From: Alternaria dauci
Taxonomy: Eukaryota > Ascomycota > Dothideomycetes > Pleosporales > Pleosporaceae
DNA: 64,000 nucleotides
Direction: 5' to 3'
Assembly: GCF_042100115.1 (NCBI RefSeq)
Contig: NC_091272.1
Span: 2,604,001 to 2,668,000 of the forward strand
A program made the position numbers and the translations under genes. Positions 33,143 to 45,147 of the stretch are shown here, in pieces. The notes under the pieces were generated by a model that was not told the origin of the DNA, did no database searches, and was given only the letters and a program-made list of their open reading frames with translations. Each line of letters opens with the position of its first letter. The stretch's first letter is position 1.

Positions 33143-34307
33143 ATGCCTCTGCCCCGTCAAGTATTCATCGCCGTTATCGGTACGCGCAACCATCCCCTAC
33201 ATCGCATGTAAACGGCTAAGAATCGCAGGTGCTGGTGGCGTAGGCAAGACCTTCCTCTCCCAGCTGTCAGCCCTCTCCAAACGTCTCTCACAATCACCCT
33301 CGTCGCCCTACTATCTCTCCCTCATCTGGCTCAGCACCTCCAAGAAGGCTGTCTACCACGCCGATTACAAGTCCCTCTCCAACTGGGAATCCGAGCTTCA
33401 GAACACGACCAACCCCACATTGCCTCTCCCTCAGCTCTGCGAATACCTACAGAAAGCGCCTGGTAAGGTGGTATTGGTGGACAACACCAGCAATCAGGAC
33501 GTTGCCGACAGCTACCCCAAATTCTTGAGGAAGGGCATTAGCGTTGTAACACCTAACAAGAAGGCTTTTTCTGGAAGCTATGCGCTGTGGACGGAAATAT
33601 TCGACGCCGCGGGCAACGGGAACGGTGCTGGTGGCTACGTCTTCCACGAGTCGTCAGTCGGCGCAGGACTGCCTGTCATCTCTACACTGAAGGATCTTGT
33701 TGAGACTGGAGACCAAGTCACCAAAATTGAGGGCGTCTTCAGCGGAACCATGAGTTTCCTCTTCAACTCCTTCCAGCCTCTCGGCGGCGGAGGTGGAAAA
33801 TTCTCAGCTGAAGTCACGTCAGCCAAAGAAAAGGGCTACACGGAACCCGATGCTCGTGACGATTTGAACGGTCTAGACGTTGCCCGCAAACTAACTATCC
33901 TCGCTCGCCTCGCTGGCCTGAAGATCGAATCGCCGACTTCGTTCCCCGTACAATCTCTCATCCCCAAAGAGCTCGAGTCTTGCTCGTCTGGCGATGAGTT
34001 TCTCGAGAAGCTCCCACAGTACGACGACCAGATGGACAAGCTCAAGGCCGAGGCAGAGAAGGAGGGCAAAGTCATCCGATTTGTAGGAAGTGTAGACGTG
34101 CCAAACAACAAGGTCAAGGTTGGGTTGGAGAAGTTCGACACAAGCCATCCAATTGCAGCACTCAAAGGAAGTGACAACATCATCGCATTCTACACAAAGC
34201 GATACGGCGACAACCCGCTCATCGTCCAAGGAGCGGGTGCTGGTGGCGAAGTCACTGCGATGGGTGTTACTGCGGACCTGATCAAGGTGCTCCGGTTACT
34301 GCATTGA
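33143..34307 (+). CDS. HOM6: Homoserine dehydrogenase
   Basis: NAD(P)-dependent reduction of aspartate semialdehyde to homoserine, the branch step to threonine and methionine; cytosolic. Exon 1 is 33143-33179 and exon 2 is 33229-34307, with a 49-bp GT-AG intron; 371 aa. The intron falls inside the Rossmann glycine loop: VFIAVIG joins AGGVGKTF. The catalytic domain shows VVLVDNTSNQDVADSYP, ISVVTPNKKAFSG, HESSVGAGLPVISTLKDL, GVFSGTMSFLFNSF and GYTEPDARDDLNGLDVARKL. There is no ACT domain and no fused aspartate kinase, as in other fungal enzymes. Confidence 0.95.
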
Positions 34308-36467
34308 GGATTTGATGGCGGAGAAGATCATGTAAACTAAGAATTCAGTGTGACTGTTGCCACCAGAAGGCTTACGTACCCGTAGCGACTACCTACCAAC
34401 CACTATACCGACAATCTCAATATCGAAAACTACACTAGATTACACTAGCCGCCTATCTTCTCGGCCATGTGTCGCAACTGCCACGTCCGATCACCTGTCT
34501 GTGTGCTTCTCCGTCGCACCGAGTGTCATGATCGTCATGTCTCCGTCGACGCCGAAGTCCGTTCCTCTGCCGATCAGGGCGCAATTGACGCCATCCCTTG
34601 CTGCAAACCATCCACTCGGCAAAAGTGATGTGCATCAATGGAACTTTCCAGTCAGGAAGATCTCTCAGCGTCAATAGCTTGTTCTACGTAATTGCTTGTT
34701 TCGAGACACTGGTGCAAAGCTTATGTTGTGATACTGAATGCTTATTATTGTGTGACGCTGACGTGTGGGCGATCATATTTGACCCTGCGTGTATGCGTAT
34801 GTGTGTGTGTGTGCAGTGGACAATCATCTGCCGGTTGCCTTGAAGTCTGTGTCGCCATTGAAACTGGATTCTTGTAGGACAAGTGTTGGCGATCACGGAT
34901 CGTCTCTGCTTGCTGTCACACCCCAATTTTCGTATACGCGACTTGGGTGCTCGGCGAGAGGGGAAGTCACAGGATTACCAAGTGTACCAGAATATCGAAA
35001 CGGGACCCTCCAGAAGGAAGTACCGCGGTGAGAACAGATCTTCAAAGTAGGATGATGCCGTGCAGCATGCAAACCATGGGTCGCTCTGCAGAATGAGAAG
35101 GTCAAGCATGCGGATGGTAAGCTTGGTATGCTTAATGTTCCTCTTGAGTAGTAGATCCATCTGCCTCATACTCCAAAGACTTTATGGGTTTCTCCGGCAT
35201 TTGGAGATCTGCAGACGTTATTCATGGCGTGATCCAGACCATGACCCATAATAAACTTTTGAATATTATCCATGCACGTTTTACGAAATCTTCTGAGGTG
35301 TCGTGCGTCGTATTCGGTGAGAAACGCATTCTTTCACCGACGCGAAGAATGTTGGCCACAACAATCAGACCCTCTTTTTTTTTTCTCTTTATAATGCTGG
35401 CTCGACGAAAACGGATATGCGGGCGGAGCGGAATATGCGGTGTATTAGTATACATTGGTAAGGCTTGGCGTCGAACAAAGGGTGTCGCGACGATGCACCT
35501 AGTGTGCGTGCCCGCATGCGCGGGTGGATATCGATTAGCGTAGCTTCGAAGAGCGGTGACGCGTGTTTACCAAAACACAAAGTCTGGACTAAAATGCGGA
35601 GCACCTTTTGTTTTGCAGCACCTGCATCCGAGCGGAAGTGTGGCACAGAAGTGTGGCATGAATTGGTAAAGTCGTGCACAAATGTGGCGCATGGCCTGTT
35701 CGCTATAGACGGTAGAGTGCTTGGGAAAACTCTGACTGGATGCACGACGCAGACGTAATTGTTTGCAAACATGTAGATTTTGTAACGAACTAGCTTCTAG
35801 AACACGTTCCCCTTGAGTCATTCGTAAGTCATAGCAACAAGCGAGGGAGAAAAAAGAGGAAACGCCTGTGCTTGTGACGCACAAACGTTTTGCGCTGTCG
35901 CTGCGTGGCAGCCCAACGCCAAGAAATTCTAATGAATCCAAACAGAAGCGGATGTAAACGCAGGTTGCCCTTGTCCTCTTCGTGTTCGCCTAAAGAACTC
36001 CCTGTCCTTTTTTACGTGAGAACGCCGCAGCCGAAATGAGTGCGCAAAAGTGCCCGTCGCTGGGGCACGTTTTCGCGCTTAGAAAGCAAGAGCAGTGTGG
36101 GTATCCAAAATACAAGTAAGATGAGAGAAGTTGGCCAAAGAGCGCGCTAGGCGATATCGAGAAAACGCAGATACAAGAAACGAAGTGTGGGGTGTTGGAT
36201 GGTCGTGAGGAGTTGAGAGTGTGTTGACCCGAAGCCAGGCTGGTGTGGCTAGTGAGGTGCGGTTGGCGGAGAGCATGTGCATGTGATTGTGTAGCGTGGT
36301 GATGCTGTCCGGGCCGAGGAACGTGGCTAAGTGGATCCGATGGGGAAGCGACGACTCCTCATTTCAGCCACAGTCTAGACTCCCACGACGCTATGCGAAC
36401 CACCAAGAGCTGAGAGGTGGGCTGTGTAGTTGACGTGACCAAGGAAACCAAAGCATCAACCGTCCGA
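34308..36467. other. 2.2-kb intergenic region, no gene supported
   Basis: Contains a (TG)n run near 34800-34813 and a T-rich tract at 35371-35390. Open frames on both strands up to 127 codons (for example 35389-35772, minus) give low-complexity or unlikely proteins and lack splice logic. I see no RNA gene. Confidence 0.35.
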
Positions 36468-37067
36468 TCATTTGAAGATTGTGGAGATGCGCTTGGTGCG
36501 CTGCCGGACACGCGAGAGCATGTTGGCTTTGTGGGGCTCGGCCGGCATGGAGATTGATGGATGTCGCATGCTTATGCGGTCGTTGCTCGATGTGTCGCTC
36601 GGGCTCGTGGCACTGCTGCTCTCGGCATCGTCTTCTCGTACAGCGGGGTACGGCTGCTCAGCCGAGGGGAAGAAGTAGGCGTCAAGTCGAGAGTTCATTG
36701 CACGGTTCTTCTCAGAGGCGGCTGTGACCAGGCTGCTCTTGCTGCCTACGCTCGTAGCGCTGTCGGTTCGGGTGATGTTGTCGAGACGGATGTCACGGCG
36801 GGCTGCGTTCAGAGAGGTCGAGTGTGCGCGCGCAAGTCCAGAGAGAGAGCCGACTGGCGGGGCTGGCCCGTCGCCGATGAGCTTGTACTCAAATTCGGAG
36901 ACGTGGCCGTGGCAGTAGGGGCAGTGGTCGCACTTGACTTCCCATCCTGAGATGCCCAGCTTCTTTCCGCATGTGGAGAGGTTGCTGGAAGGGCTGCATG
37001 GACGAACAAGGTGGTACCAGCGGTGCTGGCACGGGAGAACCGTGACGCATAGTTCGGCGACGCACAT
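36468..37067 (-). CDS. Hypothetical protein with N-terminal Cys/His cluster
   Basis: 199 aa from ATG 37067. The first 65 residues hold eight cysteines and several histidines (MCVAELCVTVLPCQHRWYH, VRPC, STCGKK, KCDHCPYCHGH), spaced as in a zinc-binding fold. The remainder is Ser/Arg-rich and disordered and ends in a basic tail (RVRQRTKRISTIFK). No named family is recognised. The frame extends upstream of this ATG, but the peptide there is Pro/Arg/Ser low complexity and lies in the likely 5' UTR. Confidence 0.6.
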   Translation of the reverse strand: MCVAELCVTVLPCQHRWYHLVRPCSPSSNLSTCGKKLGISGWEVKCDHCPYCHGHVSEFEYKLIGDGPAPPVGSLSGLARAHSTSLNAARRDIRLDNITRTDSATSVGSKSSLVTAASEKNRAMNSRLDAYFFPSAEQPYPAVREDDAESSSATSPSDTSSNDRISMRHPSISMPAEPHKANMLSRVRQRTKRISTIFK

Positions 37068-40000
37068 TGTAGCGTCGTGTTCAAGTGATATCGAGGTAGA
37101 TTTGCTTGTAGGAGAAGGTGAGTGAAGACGTTTTGGCTGAGGGCGACGTCGTGGTGGAAGGTGTCGTGTTGTTCTTGGAGTCACGAGACCAAGACAGAGT
37201 GGCAATCTGGGGTAGACGCTAGTGACGAGTGTTGGAAAGGCGGTGGTAGGGTTGGAATGGTAGAGTACCGGCGTGGGTGGAAGAAGCGGGTGCTGTGACT
37301 TGCAAGCAAAGCGGCGGATCAGATGTTTTAAGTGCAGGAGGGCCGTGAGGTGGAGATTGACAGTGTAGGATGCCGTGTGCTAAGGCGAGGGAGCTGATTG
37401 GGACGCGCGTGGTCGATCACCCCTTACCTCCTTCCTTAGTGTGGTAGGCGGGGAACGATGAATGCGGCGGAATCTTGGGCGGACAAGGGCGATACGGGAA
37501 GGCAGGAACAGCGAAAAGGACGGTGTTAGACCAGCCCAAGCGTCGGAACTGGGTGGAATGACGCTGCGTCTTCGGGGCCGGCGGCTTGGTAACGTTGGCT
37601 TACTATAGCACGACACGGAGCGGACGAACGAGCCAACCGGACGATGAGTCAGGACAGTCGCTGCAGGGTGATGATGAGGAAACAAGTCGGACTTATCGAG
37701 CTGGCGTTTATGAGTAAACGGTCCTGGGAGGGCGACTATTATGGTATTTGACACGACGGACCACTGTGTTGGGCGGACAGGGGTGCGGGGTTCTAGCGCT
37801 GGATTAATTGTCCACGACTCCAGGCGTGCCCAAGCCTAGCAACGCCCGTGATTCAAACAAGGCGACTCTCCTTCATGCCCGCCGCGGCGCCGGGACAGAA
37901 ACGCGGGCTCTGGCACTAACGGCGTTGTGAGCAAATCCGTGCCGGAACGCTGGATTCGTGTGCCATCTCTTCACACCGCTCTCAGATAACGAAGTGCTCC
38001 CTTCGTCGTGTCCGGCGCCCTCTGCAAGCCTTTGGCCGCCAGCATGTGCAAATGTCAACGTCTTATTGGCACCAGCCCCCTGTCTCACGCCTGCGACAGT
38101 CGTACAAAACTACCCTGACCCGACTGCGCTCAGGCTGTCTGGTAATCAGCGTTGCAACAAGGGGGCTACTCTTTTGCCAAAAACCGTCTCCTGCCTTCCA
38201 CACCCAGAGCCTGTTGTGGACACATCGGCCCGGTAGCGAGCGGAACTTATTGAAACCCAGGTCAGCGCCTGCGGGTGAGCATGCTGAGATCGCCCACTCA
38301 GGCATGGCTGGAATGCATTTCAGATGAAGTCATGCCTCGTGGTTTTTGGCGTTGCTCCACTCTGCGATGCTACTTTTCATCCGCCATTGCCAGATCACAA
38401 ATCAAGAGGCAAGTCCACCACCGTGCCGCAGAATCAACTTCTCTCGCTTCGCCTGGGCTAAATGCAGCTCCCTGCTGCCTTGCCGCCCCAAAATCAGATG
38501 TTTACGGGAAGAAGCAAACACCCAAACGTACCGGCACTTATCTTGAATTCTGCCCACGGCGTGCAACACAGACGTCAACAGCAACGGCCCATGCCAGGAT
38601 TCCGCTCGCGTGCATCTTGATTGACTAGAAACACGGCTACACATGCAGCGTTCTGGTAAGACATGCTTTATCACAGGCTACACAGCAATACCCATGTCCA
38701 AGGTGCATTGTAGCAAGCCTGCCGATAGTGCGATCAGTCAGACAACTCCCACATGCAGCAGGATAGCCGTTACAGCCCTGTCGCTGATCCTCACCCCTTC
38801 ATGTCATCTCGTACTCACGGACCCTCGCAATGTTCAACCTACCCAGATCATTCAGGCACCTACATTAATCTGAATGAGCATGCCGCCCAAAGGGTCAGGA
38901 AACCACAGAAACGCCAGATCAAAGCTAAATTGTCAGTGTGTCAGAACCCATGACAGGAGCGCCCTAATCGCAATCGGCCCACCTGCACAGCCTCAACGCC
39001 CTCATGCATCAGCTCGCCTCGCAACGCCTGCCATTCGCTCCGCTCACCTCACGCGTCTCTCACGCTCCTTGGCGTAGATTAAACGCCTTGGCTCCGTCTT
39101 GGCTTGGACTCGATCTTTGTTCACATTTCGACCCCGCTTCATGACCAACTCAAACGCCTGCCTAGCATCACGCGGCATGCTACTCCAGGTCGCAAGTCCA
39201 CATACAGGCTGCTAAAGATGCGCTATATATGCTGCCTGGCCAAGTGTCTACTCAGCCACGAGGCATTTCTTGACCTATCGACAATGCTTGACAAACTGTG
39301 TATGCCCAGACCGCCGTGTAACTTTAGCAGACCCGGCAAGACAATGACGGTTCCAAAGTTGTGGTTGTTAAACCACCCCGAGGTCCAAATCTTATTTTGA
39401 GCACAGATACAGAAGCCACGCGACACAGATAGTGTGACTTTCGAGTCATACCGTGATCGAGTTTGAAGCCGATGCTCTCCTTGTTGCAGTGTTCATACTG
39501 GTTTCGGATAGTGATACTCGTTGCTTCGACCGATTTCATGCACCTTAAGTATGACAGAGCAGTCATGATCCTTGTTGCGTCCCGACCCGCTCTCTCTGAA
39601 CAACGGCAGAATTACATGTAAGCAATGATGCTCTAAGCTTCGGAAAGAAAAAGACACTGTCAACGAGCCTGTTCTGGTCCGTGTATGGCCACGTCTCAAC
39701 ATCGGGCGGAACGTCCAAGACGAGTCCAGATATCTGAAAGTCCCGGATACCCACAATGTAAGGGGGATTTCTACACCCGCGAATGGAGACATATCTCCCT
39801 CATCTAAAGCTTCTCTTAACCCTACGTCATACGTATACTACCAAGCTATCAGGTGTAGCATGCACTAATTTTCGTGATAGTAAACCTCTATGACTTGATT
39901 ACAGCCAAGGGTGATAATCGGTTATGCTCTCGCGTCCAAGCGTATCCGTCTAGCAACTCTACTGGATGAAGAGGCCTGATTAGAAGTGATGAGAAAAGGT

Positions 40001-40429
40001 CTTACTACGGACGTCCCCGCATTTAGTCGGACCACGGTACCGATCGACCCTTTTGAACGGCACCAAGACTTAGCAGTTGCCCAAATTTCTTTCCTTTGCC
40101 GCCGAAAGCGGCAATCCAGAAGTCTCGATACCCTAACCTTAGCTAATAGTCGCTCATCTTGTTTCTTCGCTTACAATAGCGAACTGCAGGTCTATACATC
40201 CCCAAACTCTACAGACCTGTGATTAGATAACACCTACGATTAGAGGCCCTACGCGCTCCTCCATTTCTAGAAACGCTGCTCTGAATCAGCCTTTTTTAAC
40301 ATAAGAAAAATCTATAAAAGAGCCTCTAGACGCTTCCGTAGGGGAAATACGTTCTTAGTCTATGCCCTCCACTGTCAGCGCCAAGAAAATTTCTAAGTTC
40401 TGCTCTAGCTCTGCATTAAAGACGACCAG
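37068..40429. other. 3.4-kb gene-poor region
   Basis: From 37068 the promoter of the Cys/His protein is expected. Beyond about 37.8 kb I find no frame with coding character on either strand. From about 39.8 kb the DNA grows AT-richer and resembles the decayed block that follows. No RNA gene was found. Confidence 0.35.
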
Positions 40430-41900
40430 CAAGCCAGAGTTCCAGGGTCTGATAGACCAAAAACCTGCGAGCCTTTACTCAATGATTCCGCCCGAATGGA
40501 GGCTGCCCAAGTATTACCAATCAGATTAACCATCATGCTGCTCTCAACGCCTTCAGACTTCTGAAGACCGCCCTGCTTAACCCTGAGGAGGACAAGCTTA
40601 CGACTATGTACAGCGCCTCTGAACTAATCAGGATGGTGGTCGACTGCAAGGTCACCTCGGTGGAGGTCACAACCGCGTTTTGCAAGGGGGCAGCGATTGC
40701 ACAACATTTGGTACGGACCCCCACGCCAAGCATTAAACGTACGCTGATAGCGGTATACTAGACTAGTTTGTTTGACAGACATGTTTTTCGACAAAGCCCT
40801 TGAGCGTGCCCAGCAGTGCGATGAATGTTTGGCTCGAGAAGGTCATTTAATGGGTCCCTTCCACGGCTTACCAATTAGCCTGGAGGTATGCTATTCGCCA
40901 GTGATTTATATATCCGCTCACTTAGTGAAAACAGGACGTGCTGATAGTCGAGGGGGAAGCTGATTGTCTCGGTTTCGTTGCATACTAGCCACAAAGAACT
41001 CCGTGATTGTGGACATATTGCTCGACGTGGGAGCTGTGCTTTGCGTTAAGACGAATGTGCGACAGACACTTTTTGTACGCCATTCCTCACCAAGTGGATT
41101 TGCTTCGTCAAGCCAACTCTGCCTGAAGGTCTGCGAATCCTACAACAATTTCTTTGGTCACACCCTCAATCCATATAACATGAGGCTCACTGCCGGCGGA
41201 AGCAGCTCCGGGGAGGGTGTCATGGTCGGTTTCCAAGGAGCTCTCTTGGGTATAGCCAGTGACATTGCCGGATCGATCAGGGTACCCGCCTTGATCAGTG
41301 GAGCTTATGGGCTGGCCAGCAAGCGCTCATTCCCAAAGGATGGCCAGGTACTCTGCCTACTCTTGGGTCTCTGGCTGTGTCAGCACCCGACCTGACTCTG
41401 TTTACCAAAACGGTGCTCGACGCACGTCCGTGGGGGATTGATTCCAAGGCCCTACCGGTTACCTTCCGAGACGTCCCAAGAGAGGTGAAGCTTGGGATCG
41501 GAGTCTATATGGAGACGACATGGTCCCACTGCACCCACCGATCAAGCGAGCCATGCGTACAGCCGTGGATAAGTTACGAACAACTGGCTATGAGCTCATC
41601 GAATTGCAGAAAGTCCCGAGCCTACTTGATGGAGACAAAGCAATCCAACGAGGTTTTGCATTGGGTACGGAGCATAGCATCCTCAAAGTTCTTGAGGAGA
41701 GGGGCGAGGTTCCAATCAAGCCATCGATCGACGCAGCGAAGGAAGATTTTATGAACAAAGCTGACGGATTCTACCTCGACAATGTGTGGCAGTTCGGTTC
41801 CGAGCGAGAAGATTACCGGCATATAAGGGCGTCGGCGCGCTTCATGACCATTTCGGATTGCCTCACAGCACTAGGATCTGGAACCTTCTGGACTTGAGTA
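40430..41900 (+). pseudogene. Amidase (acetamidase-type, amidase signature) pseudogene
   Basis: Amidase-signature homology is scattered over three frames. The N-terminal helix is SMIPPEWRLPKYY (about 40480), then VTSVEVTTAFCKGAAIAQH (about 40650), then DKALERAQQCDECLAREGHL and GPFHGLPISLE (40790-40885). The signature AGGSSSGEG ... SDIAGSIRVPALISGAYG lies at 41195-41310. DLTLFTKTVLDARPW is at 41390 and KADGFYLDNVWQFGSERED at 41755. Several old GT-AG introns can still be traced. In-frame stops and at least two frame changes break the gene. The catalytic lysine of the Ser-cisSer-Lys triad (normally ISLK) reads Glu here. It is a dead copy, probably RIP-affected. Confidence 0.8.
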
Positions 41901-41948
41901 GTCTCCCAGTTATTCGCTCAGAAGTCGCTGCTAAATCATCAGTTCCCT

Positions 41949-42730
41949 GTGAGCGTCATTTCTTTCCTGGAGATTGACCCTCATACCGGCCTGATCTCGA
42001 ACGGCCTGGTCTCGGAACGACCTGATCTTGTAACAAGCTTCTCGTCGCTTATTTGTGGAGAGCCTCTGGCTCAACAAATCGTGTACCTTACTGAACTTCA
42101 TCCGTGCGCACCCTTAGCGCTTGCTCTTACCAAATCATGCTCACGTGCCATAGCGAAGCATCGGCATTACCCTGTGACCCTGGCACCACTACACAGGGCA
42201 GCATGCTAGTATCGAATAGCGCGTCCAGACTGTCCGAAGTCCTGTTTTTGAGTCGTCGACATCGCCCGATCATTTGTCGCAATTTTTGGAACCAGGCAGA
42301 AAACCGTTCCCCAAAGCTCAAACCCAGTAATTATCGCGATACAGTATGCCTCCCAGGAGACCGAAAAGCGACTCTACAATCTCGTGGGTATTGGTTATCT
42401 TAGACGGCAAATGGATAAGTCTGAAAATGCAACATCCGTAGGCGCACTGACTACCTCCAAGCTCTTGGGTGCTTCTAATGCTGCTTTCAACAGGCTTTTC
42501 GGGCTTCTCGATACCTTCTAGCATGATGCCCTGATAGGCTCCAGCATCGCAGTTTTAGCCATGGTCTACCTGGGTATGCTTCGGTTCTTGGCACGCCGCA
42601 TCATCACGAGAATTCAAAATTGAGAGCGTCCGACCGAGCCAGATAACGGGGCATACGAAAGGCTCGACGGATCTGCTGAGTATCTCTTGGTGAAAGAACC
42701 AGGGTCTAGAATTAGAGAGGAACATATCGT
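41949..42730 (+). pseudogene. Degraded coding debris, family not recognised
   Basis: Coherent peptide stretches occur in shifting plus-strand frames. One is SVISFLEIDPHTGLISNGLV (41949 on). Another is IQYASQETEKRLYNLVGIGY, followed by ALTTSKLLGASNAAFNRLFG (42335-42515). After a stop comes a hydrophobic helix, SIAVLAMVYLGMLRFLARRI. Several in-frame stops break the frame, so no intact protein is encoded. About 70 bp (42321-42391) match 29874-29944 in inverted orientation. Confidence 0.4.
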
Positions 42731-43853
42731 TTTCAGCACACTTTCAAGTCAGCAGCTCAGTCTTCCTTAAAGCTCAGCAGTAAAGGTAAGCTGATAATAG
42801 GTTCATAGATAGTAACACATTCCATTGCACAAGACCCAAAGTTACTAGTTGGCTCACAAACATAAGTCAGATCTGAATCTTTTTGCGAGTTTTGCACGAG
42901 AACGGTAAGAACAGGAAGAGTGCAAGCCCTCGAAGCGATTTGCCGAACGCGCTTTACTACAGTGACGGGTATCATCCGCATCTCCTCACCAAATCAAGCG
43001 ATTCATTTTACCAACCTCTGGGACGCAGGACAGCTGATGCATGATAATGATCTCTTGGAGAGTAACTTTTTTACCAAATCGTTTGGTGCGCACTCAAGTG
43101 GAGTAATATCAATGATTGATGGGACGAATAATGGGAAATGCAAATTAAGCAACCTGCTTTTTGGAACACATACGTGCGTTTACAATTCATATTTCCATGC
43201 TGGGCGTTTTTTATAACCACAGACAAGTCCTTATACTTGAGTCAGATCCGAATTGGCTGGATATTTGCATCAATTTTGCAATCTTCTGGTCTCTTTTCAT
43301 ATCATATAAGTTTTACGGCATATACAGTAGTGTATCCTTCCCATCCTCCTGTCTAAATTGATATTCCGCCATCGATTCTTCGCATCTCCTAAAGTACAAA
43401 AAGTTGAACTTTACTTCAAAGTCTTGTATCGCAAAGACGAAGGCGTTGTACTAGGTTTTGGTGTCAGGTTCAAGGCTTTCCAAAATCGATATACTGGAAA
43501 TAATAGAGGCGTTTTATCGTACCGTCTTCGGCGTCGGATTCAGAAGCATAGCGACACACGCAGCCTAGCAAGTCCCAAAAGAAGTGTTGCATGCAATAAT
43601 GCTGGCAGGTGCCGTGGCGCCGAGAGTAGCTCCCCAAGTGAAACCAGCTGCAGAATACCCAGATAGCATGCCATAACTATTGCGGAACAGCCCACCTAAT
43701 ACGATCTGTAGGCATTTGGCTCCGTCGAGGCTAGCATGGCAAGAGTAAGGCTGAATGTAGAGATAAAAATCGCAAGGAACGTGCACTTTTCTAGGGAAAT
43801 CATTCTTGGCCCATTCCGGACACTAGGGACCTAAGTATTCGGCCCACCCGAAG

Positions 43854-43990
43854 GATCAGATAGGAGCAATTCACCGCCCAGAGTCTCTAATGAAATCACC
43901 CAAAAAGATTAGATAGAAGCAATTCACCGCCTAGAACCTCCTAAAACATCAACCTCTCCCCCTAAAAGATAAGACAATCATTGCCTAAGT
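43854..43990. repeat. Imperfect tandem repeat, period about 53 bp
   Basis: Copy 1 starts at 43854 (GATCAGATAGGAGCAATTCA), copy 2 at 43907 (GATTAGATAGAAGCAATTCA) and a weaker third near 43968. Differences between the first two are mostly C/T and G/A transitions, as RIP would leave. Confidence 0.55.
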
Positions 43991-44382
43991 GGGTGATGAT
44001 ATATCAAAGTATTAATTCATAAGTATATTTTGGTAGCTTCAAATCCATTTATCTCATCTGATCTGTTGGGGGTAGGCTAAAAATGTTTCCCCTTTTTCTT
44101 AACCATTGCGATCTACCTAGTTAATCGTTCTCGGCCTATAGAGATTTTCGTCACGCAGGGATAGACGTGAACTCAGCTTATATGAAGGTCATCGCACGGC
44201 GTTGTTAGTCATGAGGTTCCCGACGGCGCTTGGCTTTCGACGTAGTAATTACAAGCCCTGGCAAGATTCGGCCACTTATCCACGGAATATGCCATCTTTA
44301 CTAACATCTGTAATTGTTTCCTCGTACAGAGTGCTCCATCACAGTAGGCTCTTTAGAGACTAGGTGTAAATAAGGAAAGATG

Positions 44383-44390
44383 TATATAAA
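44383..44390 (+). promoter_or_regulatory. TATA box of the small secreted protein gene
   Basis: TATATAAA about 290 bp before the ATG, followed by a CT-containing leader. It is one of the few clear TATA boxes in the window and suits a strongly switched gene. Confidence 0.5.
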
Positions 44391-44671
44391 GGAACAAGTT
44401 GACTGCATCTTTGTATATCATTCACCTCGATACAACAGCCTCTACCAGAAGACTAAAAGCGCCTTTAGACTCTCGTTTATCAATCGGCCTACTTAGCTAT
44501 CAAAATTTGAAAGGCATGTAGCTCCGGTGAAGCTGACTTCTCAATCTCTAACTGGCTACCTCAGTACAGTTCATCTTGCTCAAAATACCCTCTACAGCAA
44601 ACCAACCGTATCTACAATTCGTAAGGGTAATATCTCTTTGCTTGTTACGCAGCAGCTTACTCTACCAGAAA

Positions 44672-44929
44672 ATGGTCTCCTACACGAAATTCCTGTCTGT
44701 TGCTGCTATTGTAGCTCCTGTGTTCGCCCAGTCGAACTGCAACGCCCAGGTTGTACGAGCCAGCACCGGCCAAGTCGTTGCCTCTGGATGCATTCCTGCA
44801 GGCCATGGTGCTATTATCCGTTCTACTACTGAGAACTTGACCTTCATTGTCAACACTAGCACGAGCTGCGGAATGTCTCTGAACCCTACTCGCAACGGTT
44901 ATTCTACTCGGTCGGCGGGACGATGCTAA
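44672..44929 (+). CDS. Small secreted cysteine-containing protein, effector-like
   Basis: 85 aa, single exon from ATG 44672. A signal peptide (MVSYTKFLSVAAIVAPVFAQ) is followed by a mature chain of about 65 residues with four cysteines (SNCNAQ, ASGCIPAG, TSCGMSL, GRC at the very end), enough for two disulphides. No family is recognised. Size, signal, cysteines, TATA box and position next to decayed repeat-rich DNA are all typical of fungal effector candidates. The role in host interaction is inference only. Confidence 0.7.
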   Translation: MVSYTKFLSVAAIVAPVFAQSNCNAQVVRASTGQVVASGCIPAGHGAIIRSTTENLTFIVNTSTSCGMSLNPTRNGYSTRSAGRC

Positions 44930-45147
44930 GTGGTACGGGTGATACTCGTGATAGTGTACTAGGCTACACGGATTACACGCAATTTTGACGCGTTCCTCCT
45001 GCGAGGACGCTGCAGAGACTACGTGTAATTAGGAGAGACTTGCGCGGAGGATGCTCTATAGATTGTTTAATAATATTGATTTTTTACCTTCATTCCGCAC
45101 TACTAGCACAAAGAAATTATGTTGTTCAGACTTTATTGTAGTAACAA

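Larger units (their letters stand above)
42731..44671. other. Decayed, AT-rich intergenic block
   Basis: No intact gene. It holds a short tandem repeat (43854-43990, separate entry) and scattered peptide-like frames with stops. The last 300 bp form the promoter and leader of the small secreted protein, with TATATAAA at 44383-44390. Confidence 0.4.

Noticed and set aside
35389..35941. Overlapping minus-strand frames of 124 and 127 codons in the HOM6-Cys/His intergenic region
   Set aside because: No start context, splice structure, domain or secretion signal; composition is that of random frame.
42318..42524. 68-codon minus-strand frame containing SLFGLLGGILYRDNYWV, similar to the plus strand at 29.9 kb
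   Set aside because: The DNA match is real, but the plus-strand reading at 42.3 kb gives a longer and more protein-like sequence. Which strand coded originally is unresolved, so no separate gene is called.
43565..43786. Minus-strand 73-codon frame with a transporter-like hydrophobic run
   Set aside because: Some resemblance to an MFS helix pair, but too short and too degraded to support a call.
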